Program-made: the position numbers and the translations under genes | The notes under the pieces: generated by a model | What the model saw: only the letters and a program-made list of their open reading frames with translations | Told to the model about the DNA's origin: nothing | Databases searched by the model: none | In this document: in pieces, positions 15,803 through 23,568 of the stretch | How positions within the stretch are numbered: the stretch's first letter is position 1 | Layout: each line of letters starts with the position of its first letter | NCBI GenBank assembly: GCA_022841325.1 | Contig: JALHRS010000002.1 | Coordinates: 121,398 to 185,397, forward strand | Reading direction: 5' to 3' | DNA: 64,000 bases | Origin: Lysobacterales bacterium | GTDB taxonomy: Bacteria; Pseudomonadota; Gammaproteobacteria; Xanthomonadales; SZUA-5

Positions 15803-17072
15803 GCTGAACAACGCTCGGCCGGCCGTCATCGGCCTTGGCTATGTCGGCCTGCCGCTGGCCCTGGCCCTGGCCCGCCAGCGGCCAACGCTGGGATTCGACA
15901 TCGATCCCGTCCGCATCGCCGATCTGCAGGCCGGGCGTGATGCCAGTGGCGAATGCAGTGCCGACGAGATCGTGCAGTCGACGTATCTGCAACTGAGCTG
16001 TGATCCCGCCGATCTGGCAGCAGCCAACGTTTACATCATTGCGGTGCCGACGCCGGTGAACCGGCACAAATGGCCGGATCTGCAGCCCTTGCTCGCCGCC
16101 ACCCGCACCGTAGCAGCGGTGCTCAGGGGCGGCGATGTCGTGATCTACGAATCCACCGTCTACCCCGGCGCCACCGAGGATGTCTGCGTGCCGGCGCTGG
16201 AGCAGCACAGCGGTCTGCAGTTCAATCGCGACTTCTTCGTGGGCTACAGCCCCGAACGCATCAATCCCGGCGACCGCCAGCGGCGACTCGCCGACATCGT
16301 CAAGGTCACGTCCGGCTCTACACCGGAAACGGCGGCCTTCGTCGACGCGCTCTATCGCGAGGTGGTGCCCGCCGGCACCCACTCGGCACCCTCAATCCGC
16401 GTGGCCGAGGCCGCCAAGGCCATCGAGAACACCCAGCGCGACGTCAACATCGCGCTGGTCAACGAGTTTGCCCAGCTCTTCGCCCGGCTCGACATCGACA
16501 CCGAGGCAGTGCTGAAAGCGGCCGGCACCAAATGGAATTTCCTGCCCTTCCGACCGGGGCTGGTTGGTGGCCACTGCATCGGCGTCGATCCCTACTACCT
16601 GGTGCACAAGGCCCAGGAAGTGGGCTACCACCCCGAGCTGATCCTCGCGGCGCGGCGCATCAACGAAGGCATGAGCGACTACGTCACGGCGCAGCTGATG
16701 AAGCTGATGGCCCGCCACCGGCTCAACATCGTTGGCGCCCGGGTGCTGGTGCTGGGCATCACCTTCAAGGAAAACTGCGCGGATCTGCGCAACACCCGCG
16801 TGGTCGAGATCGTTCGCGCACTGGAGAGCTATCACGCCAGCGTGGATGTGCACGATCCGCTGGCCGACAGCGAAGAGTGTGTGCGTCAATACCAGCTTCA
16901 CATATGTGCGCAGCCTGTGAAAAAAGGTTACGATGTCGTTCTGCTCGCTGTTGCCCACCAGCAGTTCCATGCACTGGGGGGCGCGAAACTTCGGGAATTC
17001 CTGAAGCCGGGTGGACTGTTGTTCGATTTGAAGTATGTGCTGAGCGAGAGCGAAGCCGATGCTCGACTCTGA
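15792..17072 (+). CDS. UDP-N-acetylhexosamine 6-dehydrogenase (TviB/WbpA-like), non-canonical start
   Basis: NAD-dependent oxidation of a UDP-HexNAc to the uronic acid. The Rossmann motif VIGLGYVGLPLALALA is encoded from 15825, followed by GFDIDP. Later motifs are IIAVPTPVN, YESTVYPGATEDVCVP, GYSPERINPGD, EAAKAIENTQRDVNIALVNE and GLVGGHCIGVDPYYL with the catalytic Cys. The C-terminal domain has LGITFKENCADLRNTRV. No in-frame ATG, GTG or TTG precedes the Rossmann motif after the upstream overlap; the first ATG (15972) would remove it. CTG at 15792, ATC at 15795 or ATT at 15798 is therefore the probable start, overlapping the previous gene by 5-11 bp. TviB-type identity rests on the VGGHCIGVDPYYL pattern. 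Confidence 0.9.
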   Translation: MIIELNNARPAVIGLGYVGLPLALALARQRPTLGFDIDPVRIADLQAGRDASGECSADEIVQSTYLQLSCDPADLAAANVYIIAVPTPVNRHKWPDLQPLLAATRTVAAVLRGGDVVIYESTVYPGATEDVCVPALEQHSGLQFNRDFFVGYSPERINPGDRQRRLADIVKVTSGSTPETAAFVDALYREVVPAGTHSAPSIRVAEAAKAIENTQRDVNIALVNEFAQLFARLDIDTEAVLKAAGTKWNFLPFRPGLVGGHCIGVDPYYLVHKAQEVGYHPELILAARRINEGMSDYVTAQLMKLMARHRLNIVGARVLVLGITFKENCADLRNTRVVEIVRALESYHASVDVHDPLADSEECVRQYQLHICAQPVKKGYDVVLLAVAHQQFHALGGAKLREFLKPGGLLFDLKYVLSESEADARL

Positions 17073-17239
17073 AGGGGAGTCGATGCCTGTGGTTTCGGTG
17101 AGCGATCCCTCGGGCGCGTGCGACACCGGCAATACCGTTTCAATGGATTTTGCAGTCACAAGCGCCGCCTCAACCTGCCGAGGTGAAGCTTTGAAGCCAG
17201 TACACGGGGATTCGTCGATTCGATCAGGAGATCGGAACC

Positions 17240-18124
17240 GTGAACCGTGGAAGATCGAAAAAACTCGCCTGGATTCCACGCGCACCGCGGATCGCCGTCG
17301 TGTTCGTCGTGGGCTTTCTGCTTGCGTGGTTCGGCGTGTTTCTGACGCTGGGTTTTGCCAACCAGAAAGTCTATTCGGCGCTCGTCCAGAATTACGATGC
17401 CAGCCATGGGCCTGAATCAGCCGAAGCCCGCGCGCGGGGCCTGCTGGCGCTGTCACATCAGCTCGTGAGCACCCGCATCGAGACCCTGGGGCCGTGGCAG
17501 GTGCCGGAACTCCGGCAATCACTGACTCCACCGCCCAATCTTGATCTCCTGATCGGCGACGGGATCTGCGGTTCCTATACCGCCGTTTTCACCCGATTGG
17601 CCCAGGCCGCCGGTTATTCGGTACGAATTGCGCAGATGCGCTGTGGCGCCACCAAGGGTTGCCACATGCTCAACGAAGTGTTGCTCGATGGACGCTGGGT
17701 GGTCATGGATGCCTACTACAACCTGGTGCTCACCAATCCCGACGGTCTGCCGGCTACCTTTGCGGATATTTCCGGCCGGTTCGGGAGATACGAGAGTCAA
17801 CTGCCGCCGGAATACGACAGAAATTTCGACTTCAGCGGCGTCACCCGCACCAACTGGGAGAAGTACCCGTTGGTATTGCCAGCCATCCGGCGCGTTGCCG
17901 TCTGGTTGAGCTCGGAAGAGGCGGTGGCGGGATTCTCGGCACGGACCTATTTGATGAACTGGTATTTCAACGTGGTTATTTATTCCGTGCTGGCCATTCT
18001 GGGCATGCTGCTGCTCTGGGGATCTGCAGTGCTGGGGTATAGGGTCTGGACCCGGCATCCCCGGTCGATCGCGGCGCCAGTAGCGCCGGACCCTTCGCTT
18101 CAACCTGCCCACCGCCATTCGTAG
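17240..18124 (+). CDS. Membrane-anchored transglutaminase-like (Cys-His-Asp) protein
   Basis: A 294-residue protein with an N-terminal helix (about residues 18-38) and a C-terminal helix (about 245-270), so the middle domain probably faces the periplasm. That domain fits a transglutaminase-like protease fold. Cys110 lies in GDGICGSYTAVFTRLAQAAG, His142 in GCHMLNEVLL and Asp157 in WVVMDAYYN, the expected triad with usual spacing. GTG start at 17240, with AGGAG 10 bp upstream. It lies in the polysaccharide locus after the UDP-sugar dehydrogenase; its role there is unknown. The family includes peptidases and transferases, so no reaction is assigned. Confidence 0.75.
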   Translation: MNRGRSKKLAWIPRAPRIAVVFVVGFLLAWFGVFLTLGFANQKVYSALVQNYDASHGPESAEARARGLLALSHQLVSTRIETLGPWQVPELRQSLTPPPNLDLLIGDGICGSYTAVFTRLAQAAGYSVRIAQMRCGATKGCHMLNEVLLDGRWVVMDAYYNLVLTNPDGLPATFADISGRFGRYESQLPPEYDRNFDFSGVTRTNWEKYPLVLPAIRRVAVWLSSEEAVAGFSARTYLMNWYFNVVIYSVLAILGMLLLWGSAVLGYRVWTRHPRSIAAPVAPDPSLQPAHRHS

Positions 18125-18192
18125 TACACCCTGCCGAGTGCGCCGCGCAGCGGCTCACCGGCGCTCTCCCGTCAACCGCTACGGCAAGCACA

Positions 18193-19587
18193 CTGAACAT
18201 CCTTCACCACGGCGCCGTACAGGGCACCACGGGCAGCTGCCACAGGCTGCAACTCGACCCCGACAACGCCGTCCTGATCGACTGCGGCTTGTTCCAGGGC
18301 GCAGAAACCAGCGGCGGCAACGAATCCAGCCAACATCAGATCGAATTCGACATCGACGATGTGCGCGCTCTTGTGGTTACCCATGTGCATATCGACCATG
18401 TCGGTCGCATTCCCTACCTGCTGGTAGCCGGATTCCGTGGCCCCATCATCTGCAGCGCACCTTCTGCCATTCTGTTGCCGCTGGTCATCGAAGACGCCCT
18501 CAAGGTCGGCTTCACCCGCGACCAGCGCTTGATAGACGCGGCCCTGTCGCTGATGCGCAAACAGATCGTCGCCGTGGATTACGGCAACTGGCATACGATC
18601 ATCGATCGGAAAGCCGATCCGCTGCGAGTACGATTCCAGCAGGCGGGCCATATTCTCGGCTCGGCTTTCGTGGAATTCGATATCGGCACCGGTCCGAAGA
18701 GCCAGCGCATCGTGTTTTCCGGTGACCTCGGCGCGCCGCATGCACCCTTGCTGGCCGCGCCCAAATCTCCGACCCGCGCCGATGTAGTGGTGCTCGAAAG
18801 CACCTACGGCAACCGCAACCACGAAGATCGCCGCACCCGTCAGCTGCGCCTGAAAAGCGCCATCGACCACGCCATGAAAGACGGCGGCACGGTGATGATT
18901 CCGGCCTTCAGCATCGGCCGTACCCAGGAGTTGCTGTACGAACTCGAAGGCCTGATTCACGCCGCCAAAGATCCCGCCTGGCGCGAAATGGCGGTCATCG
19001 TCGATTCGCCGCTGGCAGCGCGATTCACCCAGGCTTACACCAAGCTCAGGCCCTGGTGGGACGCCGAGGCCCACCAGCGTCTGCGCGCAGGCCGCCACCC
19101 GCTGTCCTTCGAGAACCTGATCACGGTTGACAGCCACGAGGATCACCTGAAGCTGGTCGACCACCTGGTGCAGACCCGCCGCCCCGCTGTGGTGCTGGCG
19201 GCGAGCGGCATGGCCGCTGGCGGTCGCATCGTCAATTATCTCAAGGCCATGATCGAAGACCCGCGCCACGACGTGCTTTTCGTCGGCTATCAGGCCGCCG
19301 GCACGCCCGGTCAGCAGATCCAGAAATACGGCCCCCGGCATGGCTACGTCGAGCTCGACGGCAAGCAATACACCATCCGCGCCCAGGTCAGCAGCATCAG
19401 CGGCTATTCCGCCCACGCCGGGCAGGACGATCTGGTCAATTTCGTGCGCCGTATGCGCAAGCTGCCGGGAGAGGTCAGACTGGTGCACGGCGACAACGAT
19501 GCCAAGCACACCCTGCGCGAGCGTTTGCTGGAGATGGCCGCCGCGAGAGCCCAGCCCATGCAAGTCACCATCGGCAGCGCGCATTGA
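18193..19587 (+). CDS. MBL-fold beta-CASP RNA-metabolising hydrolase, probable CTG start
   Basis: A 464-residue metallo-beta-lactamase plus beta-CASP protein of the RNase/CPSF type. Motif 1 LIDCGLFQG and motif 2 THVHIDHVG supply zinc ligands; GHILGSAFVEF, FSGDLG, ESTYGNRNH, PAFSIGRTQELLYEL and SGYSAHAGQDDL follow in order, ending with the VHGDND RNA-specificity segment. The open frame reads LNILHHGAVQGTTGSCHRLQL before motif 1, matching the family N terminus, so CTG at 18193 is the likely start. The TTG at 18289 falls inside motif 1 and would break the fold. Most relatives lack a known target; endoribonuclease or exonuclease activity is plausible. Confidence 0.87.
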   Translation: MNILHHGAVQGTTGSCHRLQLDPDNAVLIDCGLFQGAETSGGNESSQHQIEFDIDDVRALVVTHVHIDHVGRIPYLLVAGFRGPIICSAPSAILLPLVIEDALKVGFTRDQRLIDAALSLMRKQIVAVDYGNWHTIIDRKADPLRVRFQQAGHILGSAFVEFDIGTGPKSQRIVFSGDLGAPHAPLLAAPKSPTRADVVVLESTYGNRNHEDRRTRQLRLKSAIDHAMKDGGTVMIPAFSIGRTQELLYELEGLIHAAKDPAWREMAVIVDSPLAARFTQAYTKLRPWWDAEAHQRLRAGRHPLSFENLITVDSHEDHLKLVDHLVQTRRPAVVLAASGMAAGGRIVNYLKAMIEDPRHDVLFVGYQAAGTPGQQIQKYGPRHGYVELDGKQYTIRAQVSSISGYSAHAGQDDLVNFVRRMRKLPGEVRLVHGDNDAKHTLRERLLEMAAARAQPMQVTIGSAH

Positions 19588-20052
19588 ACAGCACCGCCGC
19601 CCCCTGGGATCGCCGAGTTGAACTCTGCGCCGTGGGCTCCCGGGATCGCCGAGTTGCACTCGGCGCCGTGGGCTCCTGGAAGTGCCACGTGTCTGCGGGC
19701 CGCCTCGCATCACCCACAAGAAGCGCCGAGTACAACTCGGCGATCCCGGCGCATCAGATCACCGAAGCTGTAGGCCGAGAGTGCGCACCGCAGGTGCGTT
19801 CTCCGGCGCTCTCGGGGCCGTTCGACCACTGCCCAGATCCGCCCAGCGCCCGCGCTCCGCACCGTCGGGAAGCAACTGCAAGATGCCCTCATCGCACACG
19901 GGCCATGAACCGCAAGCTTGGTTGTAGGAGCGACCTCGCGTCGCGACCAGCCAGCCGCAAGACGGCAACAGCGATCGCGCCGCAAGGGCGCTCCTACGGA
20001 TGTATAAGGTCGAATGCAAATCAACGACTTACGATACCGGTCCATGGAAAGG
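19588..20052. repeat. Repeat-filled gap: 36-bp tandem, inverted copy, and GTAG pairs
   Basis: A 36-bp unit beginning GGGATCGCCGAGTTG occurs twice in tandem at 19606 and 19642, and a third, inverted copy (GCCGAGTACAACTCGGCGATC) at 19724-19749 pairs with them. GTAGGCCGAGAGTGC follows at 19770-19818. A BIME of the GTAGGAGCGACCTCG type spans 19924-19996. No gene supported by codon use is seen in this stretch. Confidence 0.75.
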
Positions 20053-20085
20053 CACGAGGTACACGTCAGTCACCTACCCGTGGCC
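20053..20085 (-). pseudogene. Possible remnant of a VapC PIN-domain toxin
   Basis: On the minus strand, just downstream of the VapB-like gene, the frame reads GHG-stop-VTDVYLV. The C-terminal end of many VapC toxins has a similar HRQVTDAYLLALA pattern. Nothing resembling the N-terminal DxN/D or central PIN acidic residues exists between here and the antitoxin stop, so most of the toxin would have been deleted. The match is only about ten residues, so this is tentative. Confidence 0.3.
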
Positions 20086-20112
20086 GATCAGACAGATAGC
20101 GATGTCCAGGCC

Positions 20113-20337
20113 TTACCACTCGCTGTCCTCCCGCCGGACGTCTTCAAGAGAAAACGGCCTGGCCTGGGCCGGAACGGAAAACAGTGGTACTCCGCTGACA
20201 CGAGAGTTTGGCGCAACCGACTCGAGTCCGCGACGAGCAAGTTCGCAGATGACCTCGCTTACCGTTCGGGAATTCGCCGCCGCCAAACGTTTGGCGGCGT
20301 CCAGCAGATCAGGATCGACATTTAGAGTCGTGCGCAT
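20113..20337 (-). CDS. VapB-type ribbon-helix-helix antitoxin (apparently without a toxin)
   Basis: A 74-residue protein. The N terminus MRTTLNVDPDLLDAAKRLAA followed by NSRTVSEVICELARRGL is the ribbon-helix-helix DNA-binding fold of VapB/CopG-like antitoxins. The C-terminal third (PLFSVPAQARPFSLEDVRRE) matches the toxin-wrapping tail of that group. No intact PIN-domain toxin follows; only a possible fragment at 20053-20085. Flanks are dense in REP repeats. It may act as an orphan antitoxin against other VapC proteins or simply be decaying. Confidence 0.75.
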   Translation of the reverse strand: MRTTLNVDPDLLDAAKRLAAANSRTVSEVICELARRGLESVAPNSRVSGVPLFSVPAQARPFSLEDVRREDSEW

Positions 20338-20485
20338 ACCTCAGCTCCATAGATACACGAGCATTATGACCCTGCACCATCACGCGGTTCTGAACGCTCT
20401 GAATTCTCCGGGCCAGATAGAGCGCCCTCGCCCCTAGCCCGACTGACCGTGGCAGCCGCAAAAGATCAGCCCATGCAATGCTCTG

Positions 20486-20694
20486 GTAGAGCGGAGCTCG
20501 CTCCGCTGCTTCAGCTCGGCTTTTGCTCCACCCGCACACCAACAACCGCACACCCTGCCGAGCAAGCTCGGCACTACCAGAGCCTCGCACGCCGCAGCTC
20601 TAGTAGAGCGGAGCTTGCTCCGCTGCTTCAGCTTTGCTTGTCGGCTTTCCGCCAAGCAAGAACCGCACACCCTGCCGAGCAAGCTCGGCACTAC
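20486..20694. repeat. Two tandem REP pairs (AGCGGAG / TGCCGAG types) in the 20338-20758 gap
   Basis: Two units, 20486-20577 and 20603-20694. Each is GTAG + AGCGGAG-CTTG-CTCCGCT + GCTTC (first copy has loop CTCG), then a 25-35 bp spacer, then a reversed GTAG + TGCCGAG-CTTG-CTCGGCA element ending CTAC. Similar units occur at 1465-1549 and 63683-64000. The rest of the gap shows no gene. Confidence 0.9.
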
Positions 20695-20758
20695 CAGAGC
20701 CAGGCTCCCATGGCTCCCATCGTGGATACACGCCCCTTTTGAGTCATTCCTCTGACCC

Positions 20759-22531
20759 ATGTGCGGCATAGCCGGCACTCTGCGCCTGCGCGATAGCGCC
20801 TCGGCCGTCGACGCTGCGTCGCTCGACCGCGTCCGCGATCACATGCTGACCCGAGGCCCCGATGGCGCCGGAACCTGGATCTCCGCCGACGCCCGCGTCG
20901 GCCTGGCCCACCGCCGCCTGTCCATCATCGATCTCTCCGAGCGTGGTGCCCAACCCATGCACCAGGGCGATCTGTCGATCACCTTCAATGGCGAGATCTA
21001 CAACTATCAGCAACTGCGCCGCGAACTCGAAACCCAGGGTGAACAGTTCCAGTCAGATTCCGACACCGAAGTCCTGTTGAAACTGTACGCATTGCACGGT
21101 ACGGCGATGTTTCGGCATCTGCGCGGCATGTACGCCTTCGCCATCTGGAATGCGAGCACCCAGGAACTGCTACTCGCCCGTGATCCCTTCGGCATCAAAC
21201 CGCTTTACTACGCCACCCAGGATGGCCAATTCTGGTTCGCCTCGCAGTGTCGTGCCCTGGTGGATACCGGCGTGATCAGTGCGCAGCCAGATACTCGCGC
21301 CTGGACCCAGTTCCTGCTTTGGGGAAGCGTTCCCGAGCCGCGCACGGCATACCAGTTGGTGCGCGCCGTGCCAGCCGGTACCTGGATAAAGATCAGTTTG
21401 AAGTCGGGCATCGAGACACCGCAGGCACACTTCAATCTGGCGCAGGCCTATGCCGGCGCAGGGCAGGGCGCGACTGCCGCGCAGATTCGCGAGGCCACGC
21501 TGGACAGCGTGCGTCACCACCTGATTGCCGATGTTCCGGTAGGCGTGTTTCTGTCCGCCGGCATCGACTCCGCCGCGGTACTGGGCCTGGCGCGAGACGC
21601 TGGCGCCAGCCCGCAATCGGTCACGCTGGGCTTTGCCGAATTCGCCGGCAGCGCCCGCGACGAAAGCCCGCTGGCTGCGGAAGTGGCGGCGCTCTATGGC
21701 TCGGCGCATCAGGTGCGCAGGGTCGATCGTGCCGAGTTCGAGCGCGATCTGCCGGCGATACTCGCCGCCATGGATCAGCCCAGCATCGATGGCATCAACA
21801 CCTGGTTTGTGGCCAAGGCCGCCCGGGAGCTGGGATGGAAAGTGGCGCTCAGCGGCCTCGGTGGCGATGAGTTGTTCGGCGGGTACCCGGCCTTTCGCGA
21901 TCTGCCCCTGTGGACCCGCTGGCTGGGCTGGGCCCGACATACGCCGCGTCTGGGCGAATTTGCCGGTCGTCTGGTCGGGCGCATCCTCAAACACCCGAAA
22001 GCCCAGGGTCTGCTGCGCTACGGCGGCAGCTGGTCAGGTGCCTACTACCTGCGGCGCGGCTTGTTCATGCCCTGGGAAATCGAGGCCGAGCGCCCCTCCT
22101 GGCTACCGCAGGACCGCGATGCGATCGTCGAATCACTGCAAGCGCTGGACCGTCTGCTCAGCCCCGACCCCGGCAGCGATCACGCCCGGGTCAGCGTGCT
22201 GGAATCCGGCGCCTACATGCGCAACCAGCTGCTGCGCGACAGCGACTGGGCCAGCATGGCTCACTCGATAGAACTGCGCGTGCCCCTGGTAGACATCGAA
22301 CTGAGCCGACGCCTGGGACCGCATATGCCGGCAGCCGTGCCCAGTGTCACCAAAGCCGGCCTGGCGCTGGCCCCGCAACTGCCACTGCCCGACAGCCTGA
22401 TCAACCGGCCCAAGAGCGGATTCGAAACCCCGGTGGGGCAGTGGATTGCCAGCAGCAACGGCGAGCCCTGGGCGCGGGCGTGGGCGCGGCGGGTGCTGAA
22501 CGAGCAATCGGTCAGTCGGGCCGCCGCGTGA
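20759..22531 (+). CDS. asnB: Asparagine synthase (glutamine-hydrolysing)
   Basis: A 590-residue class II amidotransferase. Cys2 in MCGIAGTL is the glutaminase nucleophile, with LTRGPDGAGTW, LAHRRLSIIDLSERGAQPM and TFNGEIYNYQQLRREL of the N-terminal domain. The C-terminal ATP-pyrophosphatase domain has VPVGVFLSAGIDSAAVLGLA (SGGxDS-type loop with Ala for Gly), SGLGGDELFGGYPAF and HSIELRVPLVDIELS. In polysaccharide loci, AsnB-like enzymes can amidate sugar carboxylates; the neighbouring UDP-HexNAc dehydrogenase makes this plausible, but a housekeeping role is equally possible. It overlaps the next gene by 4 bp. Confidence 0.92.
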   Translation: MCGIAGTLRLRDSASAVDAASLDRVRDHMLTRGPDGAGTWISADARVGLAHRRLSIIDLSERGAQPMHQGDLSITFNGEIYNYQQLRRELETQGEQFQSDSDTEVLLKLYALHGTAMFRHLRGMYAFAIWNASTQELLLARDPFGIKPLYYATQDGQFWFASQCRALVDTGVISAQPDTRAWTQFLLWGSVPEPRTAYQLVRAVPAGTWIKISLKSGIETPQAHFNLAQAYAGAGQGATAAQIREATLDSVRHHLIADVPVGVFLSAGIDSAAVLGLARDAGASPQSVTLGFAEFAGSARDESPLAAEVAALYGSAHQVRRVDRAEFERDLPAILAAMDQPSIDGINTWFVAKAARELGWKVALSGLGGDELFGGYPAFRDLPLWTRWLGWARHTPRLGEFAGRLVGRILKHPKAQGLLRYGGSWSGAYYLRRGLFMPWEIEAERPSWLPQDRDAIVESLQALDRLLSPDPGSDHARVSVLESGAYMRNQLLRDSDWASMAHSIELRVPLVDIELSRRLGPHMPAAVPSVTKAGLALAPQLPLPDSLINRPKSGFETPVGQWIASSNGEPWARAWARRVLNEQSVSRAAA

Positions 22532-23568
22532 GCAAAGCCCAGACACCTCCCATCGACGTCCTGCACCTGCAGCGCCGGCCGATTCCCGGATTCCATAGTG
22601 TCGAGCGCTTGTTCGAAGACCTGCGCGAGCGGCTGCGGGACACCGACATTCACGTCCAGGTGCGTATCAACGATAGCCTCAGCACCGGACTACTGCCGCG
22701 CCTGCGCGACGCCTGGGCTGCGCGCAAGGCCCAACGGCAGGTCAACCATGTGACCGGCGATGTGCACTATCTGGCGTGGTTTCTGGACCCGGCGCGCACG
22801 ATTCTGACGGTGCTGGATTGCGTTGGGTTGTCGAGACTGAAGGGATGGCGTCGGCAGATCTTCAAGTTCTTCTGGTACACCTTGCCGGTGGCGCGCAGCC
22901 ACTACATCACCGTGATCTCGGAGTTCACCAAGCGCGAGTTGCTGGCGGAAACCTCATGTGATCCATCCAGGATCCGAGTCATCTACCCGCATTTGTCCGA
23001 CGAGTTCGAGCCCGCTCCCAAGGGCTTTGCCGATACCAGGCCACGCATACTTCAAATCGGCACGGCACCCAACAAGAACATCGAAAGCCTGGCACGGGCA
23101 CTGGCCGGGCTGAATGTGCATCTGGTGGTGGTCGGGCATCTCAGCGCCAGTCAGTCCACTGCCTTGAACCAGGCCAATCTGAGCTTCGAAGAAAAAGTCG
23201 GACTCACCCGTGGGCAGATTCGCGAGGAGTACCGGCAAGCGGACATCGTCGCCTTCGTTTCCACCTACGAGGGATTCGGCCTGCCCATCATCGAAGCTCA
23301 GGCCATTGGCCGTGCTGTGGTGACCAGCAATACCTGCTCGATGCCGGAGGTGGCGGCGGATGCCGCATGTCTGGTCGACCCAAACGACCCAGGCAGCATT
23401 CGCGCCGGGTTTCAGCGGGTCATCAGTGAGCCGGAGTATCGCGAATCACTGATCTCGCGCGGGCTCGAAAACGTCAACCGCTTTCGCCTGCAAAAGATCG
23501 CCCAGGACTACGCTCAGCTCTATCGGGATGTAGCGCTGGCTTCATCTGGCACCGGGGGCCTTCGGTGA
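22528..23568 (+). CDS. Family 4-type (GT-B) glycosyltransferase
   Basis: A 346-residue GT-B retaining glycosyltransferase. The GTG at 22528 overlaps the asnB stop (GTGA) and gives the expected N terminus IDVLHLQRRPIPGFHSVERL. Donor-binding signatures are RILQIGTAPNKNIESL and the E-x7-E-like TYEGFGLPIIEAQAIGRAVV, then SMPEVAADAACLVDP. Likely cytoplasmic, adding one sugar to the lipid-linked chain. Donor and acceptor cannot be read from sequence. It overlaps the following gmd-like gene by 4 bp. Confidence 0.87.
   Translation: MSKAQTPPIDVLHLQRRPIPGFHSVERLFEDLRERLRDTDIHVQVRINDSLSTGLLPRLRDAWAARKAQRQVNHVTGDVHYLAWFLDPARTILTVLDCVGLSRLKGWRRQIFKFFWYTLPVARSHYITVISEFTKRELLAETSCDPSRIRVIYPHLSDEFEPAPKGFADTRPRILQIGTAPNKNIESLARALAGLNVHLVVVGHLSASQSTALNQANLSFEEKVGLTRGQIREEYRQADIVAFVSTYEGFGLPIIEAQAIGRAVVTSNTCSMPEVAADAACLVDPNDPGSIRAGFQRVISEPEYRESLISRGLENVNRFRLQKIAQDYAQLYRDVALASSGTGGLR

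Noticed and set aside
20014..20325. A 103-codon plus-strand frame that could be a toxin partner
   Set aside because: It lies antisense over the VapB-like gene and has no toxin-family pattern.
20486..20694. Possible CRISPR array or integron-like repeats
   Set aside because: Units are opposed palindromes with GTAG heads and conserved linkers, only two copies, and no cas or integrase gene nearby.
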